Shown in pieces: positions 15,934-24,972 of a stretch of 64,000 bases of DNA (position 1 is the first letter of the stretch; the number at the start of each line of letters is the position of its first letter). The DNA lies in NCBI GenBank assembly GCA_964641665.1, contig CAZXKO010000080.1:49539-113538 (forward strand), written 5' to 3'. The position numbers and the translations under genes were made by a program. Below the pieces are notes generated by a model. The model saw only the letters and a list, made by a program, of their open reading frames with translations. It was not told the DNA's origin and did not search any database. This DNA is from Gp1-AA133 sp964641665 (GTDB lineage Bacteria; Acidobacteriota; Terriglobia; Terriglobales; Acidobacteriaceae).

Positions 15934-16209
15934 ATGGCTACGCTTCCCTATCGATTGCGTGGTGTTGCCCTTGGGCTGGTCGTGGTCCTGGTGCTGATCT
16001 TCCGGTTCGCGCCGCCGCCAATCGCTGACATCGTACGCAGCATCGCGAACTTCTGGACGGTTGGTCTCATCCTCGCGACCGTTGGAACGTTGCTCTGGTT
16101 CGTCTACTGGGTCTACCTCCGGAAGCTACTGCGGGTACGGCGGATCGCCAATCTCCGGCTCCGGCGGATGCTGGAGGAGCGGGAATCCGACATTCCTGAT
16201 AACCGGTAG
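15934..16209 (+). CDS. Small two-helix membrane protein
   Basis: A 91-aa protein that I do not recognise. Two hydrophobic segments (GLVVVLVLIFRFAPPP and TVGLILATVGTLLWFVYWVY) are followed by a basic cytoplasmic tail (RKLLRVRRIANLRLRRML). It lies 58 bp after thyX in the same direction. No strong ribosome-binding site is seen. Codon use looks normal for the region, so it is probably real. Confidence 0.55.
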   Translation: MATLPYRLRGVALGLVVVLVLIFRFAPPPIADIVRSIANFWTVGLILATVGTLLWFVYWVYLRKLLRVRRIANLRLRRMLEERESDIPDNR

Positions 16210-16358
16210 TTACTAGCGTGACGGCCTGTCCTGTTATTCGCAGAGGTATTCCTCAGTCCGCATTTTAAGATCGAGTTTCCCCTCTCTGGCGCGGACAAGC
16301 CGCGATGTTGCCGCACGACGCGTCAGGGCAATCCGTGGGATCGCGGGGCGCTTGAGTT

Positions 16359-17702
16359 ATGGCAGAAAGCGCTCATACTACCTTCGAAGTCCTGGTTACG
16401 GATGGCCACACGCGGGCCGGACTCGCAGTGGCCCGGTCGCTGGCGCGCCGTGGGGTGCGACTGCTGGTGCTGGTTGCCGAGCCGGGCTGCCCGGCGATGC
16501 ACTCCCGCTTGCTGAAGGACGTGGTGCTGGCTCCGTCCCCGGCCAAAGATCCAAACGCGTTCATTGAGTTCACACTGCAAACCATCGCGAAGCACAAGAT
16601 CGAGTTGGCCATACCCATCACCGATCAAGCGTTGTTGCTTTTCGATCAGCACCGGGATCGGCTGGAAAGCCTGACGAAAGTCGCGATGGCCAAGCCGGAG
16701 GCGTTGCGCTCCGCGCTCGACAAACGCATCAACCTTGAGTTGGCGATGAAGCTGGGAGTCCCGTGCGCGCGGCAGTTTGATTTGACGAGCCTGGACCAGA
16801 TTCCGGAAACGATCGCGACACTGGGCTTCCCCATCGTGTTGAAGCGCCCGGGCGATCCCGTAGACAAGACCATGCCGGCGTTTTCGTTCCGCGTACTGTA
16901 CGCGCACAACGAGGAGCAGTTGCGCGGCTTTATTGCCGAGCACTGTCGTAACGGGGAGTACCCGCTGTTCCAGGAGTGCGCTACCGGCGAGATCCACAAT
17001 GTGTGCTGCTTTGCCACTGACGGTGAAGTGCTGGCGGCGCACGAGTACCAGTCGATTCGGCGTCTGGCAGGAGCAGGCGTGTTTCGCAAGATCATCGAGC
17101 CCAGCCCCGATCTGTTGCAGTACGCCCGCGATCTGCTCGGCGCGTTGCGCTGGGACGGCGTGGCTCACCTCGGCTTCTTCGTCGACAAGGCGCGGAAGAA
17201 GGTTTGGTACATGGAGACGAACGGGCGCTTCTGGGCGTCGATTCAGGGATCGGTGCACGCGGGCTGGGATTTTCCCTATTGGACCCACGACTTTTTTTTG
17301 CGCGGGAAACGGCCCCAGTCGGGACCGATTGAGGTCGGAAGCTTGACCTGCTGGCACCTCGGGGATTTGAAGGCACTGCTGAACTTCTGGCGCGGCGGCG
17401 ACATTCCGGCCACCGGCACGAATCCAAGCAAGCCGGAGGCGACGCTGCAATATCTGAGCGGCTTTTCGCCGCAGATCCACTCGGATGTGTTTGCCTGGGA
17501 CGACCCGATCCCGGCTTTCTATGAGTACTGGTACCTGCGTAAACAGCTATGGGGAATGCTGCGGCGCAAGCTGGGAGCAGTTGAAACAGCACCGGCCACG
17601 CCAAGCACGCAGGTAGTGAGGATCTCCGGGCTGGAGCAAGCCCTTTTGCGCAAGCAAGAGGAGCGGGTGTCCAAGAGCGACCACGAGCAGAAGACATGGT
17701 AA
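16359..17702 (+). CDS. ATP-grasp domain protein
   Basis: A 447-aa carboxylate-amine/thiol ligase-like protein. The N-terminal pre-ATP-grasp region (VLVTDGHTRAGLAVARSLAR) is followed by an ATP-grasp core with the nucleotide lysine in FPIVLKRPGDPVDKT, LFQECATGEIHNVCCF, and the metal-binding VWYMETNGRFWASIQG near residue 290. The closest general resemblance is to carbamoyl-phosphate synthase large-chain-like ligases of peptide or cell-surface metabolism. The substrate is unknown, and no biosynthetic partner genes are adjacent. Confidence 0.8.
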   Translation: MAESAHTTFEVLVTDGHTRAGLAVARSLARRGVRLLVLVAEPGCPAMHSRLLKDVVLAPSPAKDPNAFIEFTLQTIAKHKIELAIPITDQALLLFDQHRDRLESLTKVAMAKPEALRSALDKRINLELAMKLGVPCARQFDLTSLDQIPETIATLGFPIVLKRPGDPVDKTMPAFSFRVLYAHNEEQLRGFIAEHCRNGEYPLFQECATGEIHNVCCFATDGEVLAAHEYQSIRRLAGAGVFRKIIEPSPDLLQYARDLLGALRWDGVAHLGFFVDKARKKVWYMETNGRFWASIQGSVHAGWDFPYWTHDFFLRGKRPQSGPIEVGSLTCWHLGDLKALLNFWRGGDIPATGTNPSKPEATLQYLSGFSPQIHSDVFAWDDPIPAFYEYWYLRKQLWGMLRRKLGAVETAPATPSTQVVRISGLEQALLRKQEERVSKSDHEQKTW

Positions 17703-17717
17703 GGAGCGGCGCTCCAG

Positions 17718-20513
17718 TTACTCCACGTCGCGCCAGTTCGGTCCTACACTGAGGTCCACCACCAGGGGAACAGCCAGGGGGTGCACTTTTTCCATCTGCT
17801 CGCGCACCAGCGAGCGCATCACGTCCACCTCGGCGTCGGGAACCTCAAAAACCAGTTCGTCGTGAACCTGCAAAGTCATGCGTGACTTCAGGTCGCGCTC
17901 TGCAATTGCGGCGTCGATGCGGATCATCGCGAGCTTGATGAGATCGGCGGCTGTCCCCTGGAGCGGAGTGTTGACGGCGGTGCGTTCGGCGAAGCCGCGC
18001 TGATTCGGGTTCCGGCTGTTGATGTCGGGGATGGGCCGCACGCGTCCGAACAGCGTTTTGACTTTGCCGTCGCGGCGGGTCTCGTCGAGCGTCTTGTCGA
18101 TGAAGGCGCGCACGCCCTTGTATTTCTCGAAGTAGGCGTTGATGAACTGCCTGGCCTCGGCGGGTTCGATGCCGAGCTGCTGCGAAAGGCCGAAGGCCGA
18201 GAGGCCATAGACGATTCCGAAATTCACCACCTTGGCCTGGCGGCGATGGTCGGGCGTCACCATGAGCGGCGGAACGCCGAAGACCTGAGACGCGGTGAGA
18301 GTATGAATGTCGTCGCCGCGGCGGAAGGCCTCGACCAGCAGGGGGTCTTTCGAGTAGTGCGCGAGCAGGCGGAGTTCGATCTGCGAATAATCGGCGGCCA
18401 GCAACACGTGGCCGGGCTCGGCGGTGAAGGCGGCGCGAATCTCGCGGCCCAGTTCAGTACGGATCGGAATGTTCTGCAGATTCGGGTTTGCCGACGACAG
18501 TCTTCCCGTCGCGGTGCCGGTCTGGTCGAACGTGGTGTGCAGGCGGCCGGTCGCAGGACTGAGCAGTGCCGGCAGCGTGTCGACGTAGGTGGACTTGAGT
18601 TTGGAAAGCTGGCGGTACTCCAGCACTAGGCGAGGGACTTCGTGATCTTCCGCGAGCCCTTCGAGGACATCGACCGCCGTGGAGATCGTCTTGCCTTTGC
18701 CATATTTCACGGGCTTGGGCAGGTTGAGCTGGTTGAAGAGAACGTCGCCGAGTTTCTTGGGTGAGTTGATATTGAATTCGACGCCGGCGAGCCGATAAAT
18801 CTCCTTAGCCTTCGAGTCAATCTCGCGCTCCAGGCGGGTGGACATTCTGGCGAGAGCGCCCGTGTCGATCTTCACTCCAGCCATTTCCATGCGAGCGAGC
18901 ACAGGGACGAGCGGGAGGTCAACGTCTTCATAAAGCTGAGCCAGGCCGGCCTGTTCGACTTCGTGGCGCAACCTGGCGGCCAGACGCCCAGTGGTGTCGG
19001 CGGCTTCTGGAAGAGTTCCAGCGACCTTCAGATTGAAGCACCGCAAAGCCGCTTCCGGCAAACCGTGCGAAGAATACGTGGGATTGATGAGATAGGAGTA
19101 GAGCATCGAATCGTGCCGCACTCCGGACAGGCGAAGCCCCGAAGATGCCAGAGCGTGCATCGCAGCCTTATAGTCGTGAACAGCCTTGGGCACGGTGGCG
19201 TCCGACAGAACGGCGGTGAGGCCGAGAGCCGCTTCCGACGCAAGCGAGATCGTAGTCGCGGTTCCCGCAGCGGAAGAAATGGCGATAGTCTGCGCGGCTT
19301 GTAAAGCCACGGCCGGCGGTGCGTCGGCCCGCAGCGGCAGCATGCGCTCCTCGGACTCGTCATCTTCTTCGGCTGGTTCGTCCTGGATCGCTGTCCGAAC
19401 CGCCTCGACCGCGACCGCCAGCGATCCTCCAGCCGGAATTTCCCTGAACACCGCTTCCAACTCCGACCGCGAGCTGGCTTCCGTGTAGTGCGCCTCCGTC
19501 ACCTGGACCACCGGCAGAAGCTCTTTGAGCAGCGAGGTAAATTCCAGTTCGGCGAAGAGTTCGCGCAAGGAATCGATCTCGGGCTCGCCGGCTCTCATCG
19601 CCTCCAAACCGAGTTCAACGGGCACGTGGGTGTCGATCGTCACCATGCGCTTGCTGAACAGGACCGTGTCGCGATTGTGCAGCAGGGACTCGCGATAGGT
19701 TTTCTTCTCGACTTCGGCGGCGTGGTCCAGCGCCTGCTCGACCGTGCCAAAGCGCTTGATGAGTTCCACAGAACCTTTGTCGCCGATGCCTGGCGCGCCG
19801 GGAATGTTGTCGACAGAATCGCCGCGGAGCGCCATCACGTCGACCACGCGTTCGGGAGGGACACCGAGGATTTCTTCCACCTTGGCCGCGTCCGCGATCA
19901 GGTTGTCCTTCGGCGGGTTCAGCACGTGGATCTTATCGGTGACGAGTTGCAGCATGTCTTTGTCGCTGGAAACGACGAAGACGGGGTGGGATTGATCGGC
20001 GGCCTGGCGGGCTAGAGTGCCGATGAGATCGTCGGCCTCAAAGCCCTGCTGCTCCAGGATCGGAATGCGGTAAGCCTCGAGCGCCCGCCGGATATAGGGG
20101 ACCTGCTGAACCAGGTCTGCCGGCATCTCGGAGCGGTTGGCTTTGTAGCCGTGGTACTGGACTTCCTGGAAGGTTTGGGTTTTTAGGTCGAATTTGCGGA
20201 CGGTCGTGACGGCATCGGCTTCCTGATCGCGGAACGTGGGACCACCCACGTCGAAGACAGCGGCCAGATATTCTGGCGAGAAATCGTCCCGCAGTTTGCG
20301 CAGCATGTTGACGAAGACGTAGGTGGCGGCGGTAGGAACGCCGGTCTTGGTCGACATGGGACGCTGCCGCGCCATGGCGTGATAGGCGCGGAAGATGAAT
20401 GACATGGTGTCGATCAGGAAGACGCGGCCCTTGACTTCGGGGGAGGAGGCGCTCCCAGACCGCTCGGGCGCCGCGTCGGACTTCTTCGCCGTGGATGTTT
20501 TTCTCGGGGACAA
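17718..20513 (-). CDS. polA: DNA polymerase I
   Basis: A 931-aa repair and Okazaki-fragment polymerase. The 5' nuclease domain starts at VFLIDTMSFIFRAYHA (31-46) and has an unusual roughly 20-residue insertion (about 97-118) before GYKANR. The 3'-5' exonuclease region (about 360-540) looks degenerate: the first catalytic Asp is Ala368 in LAVAVEAV, although HDSMLYSYLIN keeps its Asp. A Glu/Asp-rich loop follows. The polymerase domain is intact: motif A YSQIELR, motif B RRQAKVVNFGIVYG, motif C QVHDELVFEVP. It runs convergent with the ATP-grasp gene, with 15 bp between the stops. Confidence 0.95.
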   Translation of the reverse strand: MSPRKTSTAKKSDAAPERSGSASSPEVKGRVFLIDTMSFIFRAYHAMARQRPMSTKTGVPTAATYVFVNMLRKLRDDFSPEYLAAVFDVGGPTFRDQEADAVTTVRKFDLKTQTFQEVQYHGYKANRSEMPADLVQQVPYIRRALEAYRIPILEQQGFEADDLIGTLARQAADQSHPVFVVSSDKDMLQLVTDKIHVLNPPKDNLIADAAKVEEILGVPPERVVDVMALRGDSVDNIPGAPGIGDKGSVELIKRFGTVEQALDHAAEVEKKTYRESLLHNRDTVLFSKRMVTIDTHVPVELGLEAMRAGEPEIDSLRELFAELEFTSLLKELLPVVQVTEAHYTEASSRSELEAVFREIPAGGSLAVAVEAVRTAIQDEPAEEDDESEERMLPLRADAPPAVALQAAQTIAISSAAGTATTISLASEAALGLTAVLSDATVPKAVHDYKAAMHALASSGLRLSGVRHDSMLYSYLINPTYSSHGLPEAALRCFNLKVAGTLPEAADTTGRLAARLRHEVEQAGLAQLYEDVDLPLVPVLARMEMAGVKIDTGALARMSTRLEREIDSKAKEIYRLAGVEFNINSPKKLGDVLFNQLNLPKPVKYGKGKTISTAVDVLEGLAEDHEVPRLVLEYRQLSKLKSTYVDTLPALLSPATGRLHTTFDQTGTATGRLSSANPNLQNIPIRTELGREIRAAFTAEPGHVLLAADYSQIELRLLAHYSKDPLLVEAFRRGDDIHTLTASQVFGVPPLMVTPDHRRQAKVVNFGIVYGLSAFGLSQQLGIEPAEARQFINAYFEKYKGVRAFIDKTLDETRRDGKVKTLFGRVRPIPDINSRNPNQRGFAERTAVNTPLQGTAADLIKLAMIRIDAAIAERDLKSRMTLQVHDELVFEVPDAEVDVMRSLVREQMEKVHPLAVPLVVDLSVGPNWRDVE

Positions 20514-20631
20514 GGGGTCAGTTTAGCAGGGGTCGGAGCGGGAGAGATCAGTGCGCGACATTCGATCTCTCACATAAGATCGCGAGCCGGTTGAAAAAAT
20601 CGTTTCAAGTCAGTGATGCCGCGATCGAACA

Positions 20632-20682
20632 CGGGGTCCTTCGACTTCCCTCGGCTAACGCCTCCCTTCGCTCAGGATGACA
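20632..20682 (+). repeat. CTCAGGATGACA-family repeat copy
   Basis: Starts ACGGGGTCCTTCGACT and ends TTCGCTCAGGATGACAG, matching the copies at 31480, 39988 and 41517. It lies between polA and the 3' end of the lipoprotein gene. Confidence 0.75.
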
Positions 20683-20721
20683 GCTCAAACTGACCTCATG
20701 CCCGCCGTCGTACGGTTGCGC

Positions 20722-21225
20722 CTAGTAGCCGAAGGTGAGGCTGAAATCCGCTTCCACGTATTTGAGGGCGGCGCCGCCGGGGGAGTTGCGGAAGACGACG
20801 TAGTACTTCGCAGTCTCGCCTTGCGTTGGAGGCAGCAGGAACTCGACTTCGTGGTCGTGCGTGGGGTCGACGGTATACATGGCGGTCCCGTCCCTATGAC
20901 CCTGGGAGAAGTCAGCGAACTGGTCGGGGTCCATGAGGATGAAGTCGATGTCGGCGCTGTCGTCGCTGGCGCTGTCTTCTCCGGCGCGCTTGACGAAGGA
21001 TTTGAACGTGCCATGCAGTCGCGGAATCGCGGTGTGGACCGGCACCTCAAACGCAAATTGCGCGTACTTCTTTACAGGAAAAGTCTTGTGCAGAAAATTG
21101 ATTGGCTGCAGGCGGCGGGAATCGACGCGATCGAGTGAACTCACGGTTTCCGGCGCTTGCTTCTTTGAGCAGCCGGCGAGGAGGAGGATCAGGGTCAGTC
21201 CAAGCAGTATCGGTCTTCGTCGCAT
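20722..21225 (-). CDS. Predicted lipoprotein of unknown function
   Basis: A 167-aa protein with a lipoprotein signal: MRRRPILLGL then LILLLAGCSKK, cleaved before Cys. The ATG at 21225 sits directly behind GAGAGACGGAG, so I prefer it to the ATG at 21246. The mature part is mixed beta (FAFEVPVHTAIPRLHGTFKS; YYVVFRNSPGGAALKYVEAD), perhaps a small beta-sandwich. No family recognised. Confidence 0.75.
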   Translation of the reverse strand: MRRRPILLGLTLILLLAGCSKKQAPETVSSLDRVDSRRLQPINFLHKTFPVKKYAQFAFEVPVHTAIPRLHGTFKSFVKRAGEDSASDDSADIDFILMDPDQFADFSQGHRDGTAMYTVDPTHDHEVEFLLPPTQGETAKYYVVFRNSPGGAALKYVEADFSLTFGY

Positions 21226-21294
21226 CTCCGTCTCTCGAAACTCCATACCGGAGCTGTGGCTGCGGCGTGACGATCGAACCGTGCTGGCTCCTCG

Positions 21295-21885
21295 TCAGGC
21301 CTTGTGTTTGGGTTTCCCGTACTCGGTTGTGTAGTGCAGTTTGATTTCGCCGCAGGTGCCCTGTTCGGGCGAGTACACGACGCAGCTATCGAAGGGGCGC
21401 GAATACAGGTGCAGGCTGACGGCGCGCCCGTGGAACTCCTTGGGATTCACCACGCGATGCACAGGCTCAAGCGGGTCAACGGCGCACGGATGGGCCGGAT
21501 TCATCTCGACGGTGTCGGCCGGCTTCAGTTCGCACTTTCCTTTTTCGATGTCCTGGAAGACGAGCCGGAAGTTCTCCACCTGGAGGCGGCCGATGGGGAC
21601 AGCCATCCAGCAGTTCTGGTCGCGATGGTTGTGAACCGAGCTGGCCTGGCCGCTCTCCCAGCAGATGGCAATCAATTCATATAAAGCTGTCTTGTCGATC
21701 AGGTTGCGCGTGTAGTGCTGCCGATCCCAGCTCAGGAATGGGGCAAGCGTATTGGGAGCCACGTGCGTGGTGGTAAGGAAGTTCACGATCTCCTGCGTGT
21801 GCTCGAACGTGGAATCGGGAAATTCCCGAAGTTCGCGCACGAAATCTTCGAGGGCAACTTCTTTTGCGGCGGCTTGCGGACTCAT
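21295..21885 (-). CDS. Cysteine dioxygenase family protein
   Basis: A cupin enzyme (196 aa) that oxidises a thiol such as L-cysteine to the sulfinate with Fe(II) and O2. The three iron histidines are His85 and His87 (SSVHNHRDQ) and His143 (EPVHRVVN). Cys92 aligns with the cysteine that is cross-linked to tyrosine in mammalian CDO, and a Tyr in LHLYSRPFDSC is a candidate partner. 3-mercaptopropionate or another thiol could equally be the substrate. It is 67 bp downstream of queA on the same strand. Confidence 0.88.
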   Translation of the reverse strand: MSPQAAAKEVALEDFVRELREFPDSTFEHTQEIVNFLTTTHVAPNTLAPFLSWDRQHYTRNLIDKTALYELIAICWESGQASSVHNHRDQNCWMAVPIGRLQVENFRLVFQDIEKGKCELKPADTVEMNPAHPCAVDPLEPVHRVVNPKEFHGRAVSLHLYSRPFDSCVVYSPEQGTCGEIKLHYTTEYGKPKHKA

Positions 21886-21952
21886 AACGGCTCGGGAAAA
21901 TTATATGCGCAGACGGAGGGAGAGGATAGGTACAACGGGGCGCCGGTCCGAT

Positions 21953-23047
21953 TCACTCAACGAACATGCAATCCCCATACGAGTAGAAGCGATATCCGTG
22001 CTCGACGGCGTGGCGGCACGCGGCCAGCACTCGGTCCTTTCCACCGAAGGCGCAGGTCAGCATCAACAGCGTCGATTCGGGCAGGTGGAAGTTGGTCAGC
22101 AAAGCGCCCACGATGCGGAAAGGGTAGCCGGGATAAATGAACAGGTCCGCCTCTCCAATCCCCGGAACAATTCGACCATCGGGCGAGAGTGAGGCGGCGT
22201 ATTCGAGCGTGCGCACCGTGGTCGTGCCGACAGCCACGACCCGCCGGCGCTGCTCCTGCGCGCGGTTCAGCTGGGCGGCAGCCTCGGGAGAAATCGAACA
22301 GTGCTCCGCGTGCAGGCGATGGTCTTCCACTCGTTCCACGCGCACGGGCTGGAATGTGCCGAGGCCGACGTGGAGGGTAATCTCAGCCGTCTCCACGCCG
22401 CGCTCGCGGATATCGGTGAGGATTTCGGGCGTGAAATGCAACCCGGCGGTAGGAGCAGCGACCGATCCACGCTCGCGGGCGTACACGGTCTGATAGCGCT
22501 CGAGGTCTTCTGGGCGGTCCGCGCGGGCAATGTAGGGGGGCAATGGGACGTGCCCGAGCCGGTCGAGCGTCTGAAGGAACCCGGCGACGGGCGCAAAGCG
22601 TATCTGGCGTTCGCCGAAGGCGCCACGGAGGATGACCTCCGCCTGTAGTTCCTCATGCTCGCCGAAGAAAAGGCGCTCGCCGACGCCGATCTTGCGTCCG
22701 GGCCGGACCAGGCACTCCCACTCATTCGGATTCTGACTCACTTGCCGGGTCAGCAGCACTTCGACGCGGCCATGGAGAAAATCGCGCGCCGCCGGGTTCT
22801 GGGGACTGATCGGTTGGGCTTTCGCGCCACTTCGCCGGCCATAGAGCCGCGCGGGAAATACGCGGGTGTTGTTGAACACAAGAAGGTCGTCGGGCCGCAG
22901 AAGGCCGGGAAAGTCGCGGAAGACGAGGTCCTGGGTCGCTCCGGTCTGCCGATCCATGTGCAGCATCCGCGAAGCAGCGCGGTCGGACAAAGTCTCCTGG
23001 GCGATTTGCCCCGAGGGAAGGTCGTACTGGAAGTCGGATACCTGCAC
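21953..23047 (-). CDS. queA: tRNA preQ1(34) S-adenosylmethionine ribosyltransferase-isomerase
   Basis: QueA (364 aa) adds the ribosyl group of SAM to preQ1 at tRNA position 34 on the way to queuosine. Family marks are SDFQYDLPSGQIAQ at the N terminus, VFNNTRVFPARLYG, PTAGLHFTPEIL, TLHVGLGTFQPV, and the C-terminal YRFYSYGDCMFVE. I chose the GTG at 23047 (VQVSDFQYDLP). The frame extends to 23122 but a perfect TATAAT lies inside that extension, 10 nt before the GTG, so the transcript may be almost leaderless. Confidence 0.93.
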   Translation of the reverse strand: MQVSDFQYDLPSGQIAQETLSDRAASRMLHMDRQTGATQDLVFRDFPGLLRPDDLLVFNNTRVFPARLYGRRSGAKAQPISPQNPAARDFLHGRVEVLLTRQVSQNPNEWECLVRPGRKIGVGERLFFGEHEELQAEVILRGAFGERQIRFAPVAGFLQTLDRLGHVPLPPYIARADRPEDLERYQTVYARERGSVAAPTAGLHFTPEILTDIRERGVETAEITLHVGLGTFQPVRVERVEDHRLHAEHCSISPEAAAQLNRAQEQRRRVVAVGTTTVRTLEYAASLSPDGRIVPGIGEADLFIYPGYPFRIVGALLTNFHLPESTLLMLTCAFGGKDRVLAACRHAVEHGYRFYSYGDCMFVE

Positions 23048-23057
23048 GCGAGGCCCG

Positions 23058-23063
23058 ATTATA
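23058..23063 (-). promoter_or_regulatory. -10 box TATAAT upstream of queA
   Basis: TATAAT on the minus strand, ending 10 nt before the GTG start codon. No convincing -35 element is present. If it is active, initiation 6-7 nt downstream would leave a leader of only 3-4 nt. Confidence 0.4.
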
Positions 23064-23216
23064 GGGGTCTTCGGGCATGACGTGGCAGCTCTGACTGGAT
23101 GGCCAGGCCGATCGAAGACCATGGCAAATCGTTTTGCCTGAGCACGAATTTGGATTGTCGGAACCAGAGAGCGTGCGGTACCATGAGCGGGTCAGGCCCT
23201 CCTCGTTCGCAAACCC

Positions 23217-23984
23217 ATGGCCAGTGAACGCCAATATCGGGAGCAGATCGTCCGCTACGGCCGCATGCTGCACGATCGCGGGCTGGTAGCCGCGACCGAC
23301 GGCAACCTGTCGGTGCGGTTGGACAAGAGCCGCATCCTGGCCACGCCCACCTGCATGAGCAAGGGTGGAATGCGCGCGTCCGACATGGTCATCGTCGACA
23401 TGGAAGGTCGTTTGCTGGCGGGACGACGCCGCGTTTCCAGCGAAATCGGGATGCACTTGCTGATCTACCGGCTGCGTCCGGACGTGAACGGGATCGTGCA
23501 CGCGCACCCGCCGACGGCGACCGGCTTCGCGGCCGCGGGAGTGGCCCTCAACCAGCCGCTGGTTTGCGAAGTGGTCATCGGGTTGGGATCGATTCCGCTG
23601 GCCAAATATGGCACACCCGGGACTCCGGAACTCACCGACGCACTGGCGCCGCTGGTGCCGCAATACGATGCTATCCTGATGTCGAATCACGGCGTGGTCG
23701 CTTACGGCTCGGACCTGTCGCAGGCCTATATGAAGATGGAGACGGTCGAGCACTTCGCGAAAATCGCGCTGGTCACCCACCAACTCGGCAACCAGCAGCC
23801 GCTGGGCGCCGCCGAACTGGAAAAACTGGTCGTGGCACGAGAGAAATACCTGGGAGGATCGCAACCGTCGGCTTCGTCTCCGCAGCCCGATCCCGCGTCC
23901 GCGAATGGGAACCATCGCAAGAAGGCCGCACCCGAATCAGCTCCGCTGGCGGAAGAGGTCCCCCGCCGGCGCTTTTCCAGCTAG
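23217..23984 (+). CDS. Class II aldolase/adducin family protein
   Basis: A zinc-dependent aldolase of the L-fuculose-phosphate aldolase group (255 aa). The zinc histidines are His95 and His97 (VHAHPP) and His158 (SNHGVV); the catalytic Glu76 is in SSEIGMH. TDGNLSVRL and TPTCMSKGGM form the phosphate-binding loops. The last 45 residues are a low-complexity Ser/Pro/Ala tail not found in the core family. The substrate (fuculose-, rhamnulose- or methylthioribulose-phosphate-like) cannot be assigned without neighbours. Confidence 0.88.
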   Translation: MASERQYREQIVRYGRMLHDRGLVAATDGNLSVRLDKSRILATPTCMSKGGMRASDMVIVDMEGRLLAGRRRVSSEIGMHLLIYRLRPDVNGIVHAHPPTATGFAAAGVALNQPLVCEVVIGLGSIPLAKYGTPGTPELTDALAPLVPQYDAILMSNHGVVAYGSDLSQAYMKMETVEHFAKIALVTHQLGNQQPLGAAELEKLVVAREKYLGGSQPSASSPQPDPASANGNHRKKAAPESAPLAEEVPRRRFSS

Positions 23985-24044
23985 CCCCTGCAAGGCAATC
24001 CGCAGTTTCTTCGCTACAATCGGAGATTCGCCTCACCCGTCGCC

Positions 24045-24086
24045 AACCCGTTTGGTGCATTTGGCGTCAAAGCCAAGGAACGGGTT
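24045..24086. other. Long-stem inverted repeat in the leader of the barrel gene
   Basis: AACCCGTT (24045-24052) pairs perfectly with AACGGGTT (24079-24086), and a smaller TTGGC/GCCAA stem lies inside. It is about 135-175 nt upstream of the ATG at 24219. No T-tract follows, so it is not an ordinary terminator of the upstream gene. Confidence 0.45.
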
Positions 24087-24218
24087 AGGCCGTAACGGAG
24101 TGCGCGACTTTACGTAACACCGCACAGTCTTTACCATCGCACAGTTCCGGCATTCGTTGGTCTCGAGATCTTTGTTTTGCCAGGCACATGACGAGGGCTG
24201 ATTTTTTTTGGAGAACGG

Positions 24219-24956
24219 ATGAGAAACGCTTGTTTGGTGGGGATGACTCTGGGTTTGCTCTCAGTTTTCGCCGGTGCGCAGCAACCGCCGCAATCCAAGC
24301 CGCAGCCGCAGTATCCAACTTGGGAAATCTACGGCGGGTATCAATTTGTGCGGGCGGATTTTGGCCCGATTCAAGATGCGGTGCAGGCGCTCAACACCCC
24401 ATACGGCCGCCCAAACGTTGCCGTCGATCACACGCTCAATATGACGGGCGGAATTCTATCGCTGCAGCGAAACTTCTCCCCTCGCTGGGGCGCGGTGGTC
24501 GAAGGGGGAGTGATGAACGGGCCCCTCGACGTCGATACCTCGGCGGTCATGCAGTCGCTCGGCTACATTTCCCATGGAGGCACGTACACTTCCAGCTTCC
24601 TGCCCAAGCTGTACACGGTCGCTGGGGGTCCGCTGTTCATGCCGTGGCGGAGCCACAAGATCCAGCCCTTCTTCCGCGCCATGGGAGGCATGGCGAACAA
24701 CGATATGGTTGTGGACCAGACCACCAGAAACGCTCTGAACTTTCTTGCGCCGACCTACTCGACCTCGGGCAAAGGAGCGGTCGCGATCGTGGGCGGCGGA
24801 GCGGAGTTCCCCCTGTCGTTCCCTGTGGTCAAGGTCAAAAGCCTGGCGTTCCGGATTGGCGGAGACTACATCGTGAGCTTTCTCCCCAACGGGCGGCAAA
24901 CCTATCTCCGGGCGACGGCCGGGCTCGTGTATCGCAGGACCGGGAGACTGTTCTGA
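24219..24956 (+). CDS. Outer-membrane beta-barrel protein
   Basis: A 245-aa protein with a signal peptide (LVGMTLGLLSVFAGAQ) and alternating strands throughout: WEIYGGYQFVRADFG, RWGAVVEGGVMNGPL, IQPFFRAMGGMANNDMV, LAFRIGGDYIVSFL, YLRATAGLVYRRTGRLF. This fits an eight-stranded OmpA/Ail-like barrel. GGAGAACGG precedes the ATG, directly after an 8-T run. It is convergent with the BtuB-like receptor gene (16 bp gap). Function unknown. Confidence 0.75.
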   Translation: MRNACLVGMTLGLLSVFAGAQQPPQSKPQPQYPTWEIYGGYQFVRADFGPIQDAVQALNTPYGRPNVAVDHTLNMTGGILSLQRNFSPRWGAVVEGGVMNGPLDVDTSAVMQSLGYISHGGTYTSSFLPKLYTVAGGPLFMPWRSHKIQPFFRAMGGMANNDMVVDQTTRNALNFLAPTYSTSGKGAVAIVGGGAEFPLSFPVVKVKSLAFRIGGDYIVSFLPNGRQTYLRATAGLVYRRTGRLF

Positions 24957-24972
24957 GCGTAGTCCGGCAGCC

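Noticed and set aside
24045..24086. Stem-loop considered as a terminator of the class II aldolase gene
   Set aside because: The stem is followed by AGGCCGTAAC rather than a T-tract.
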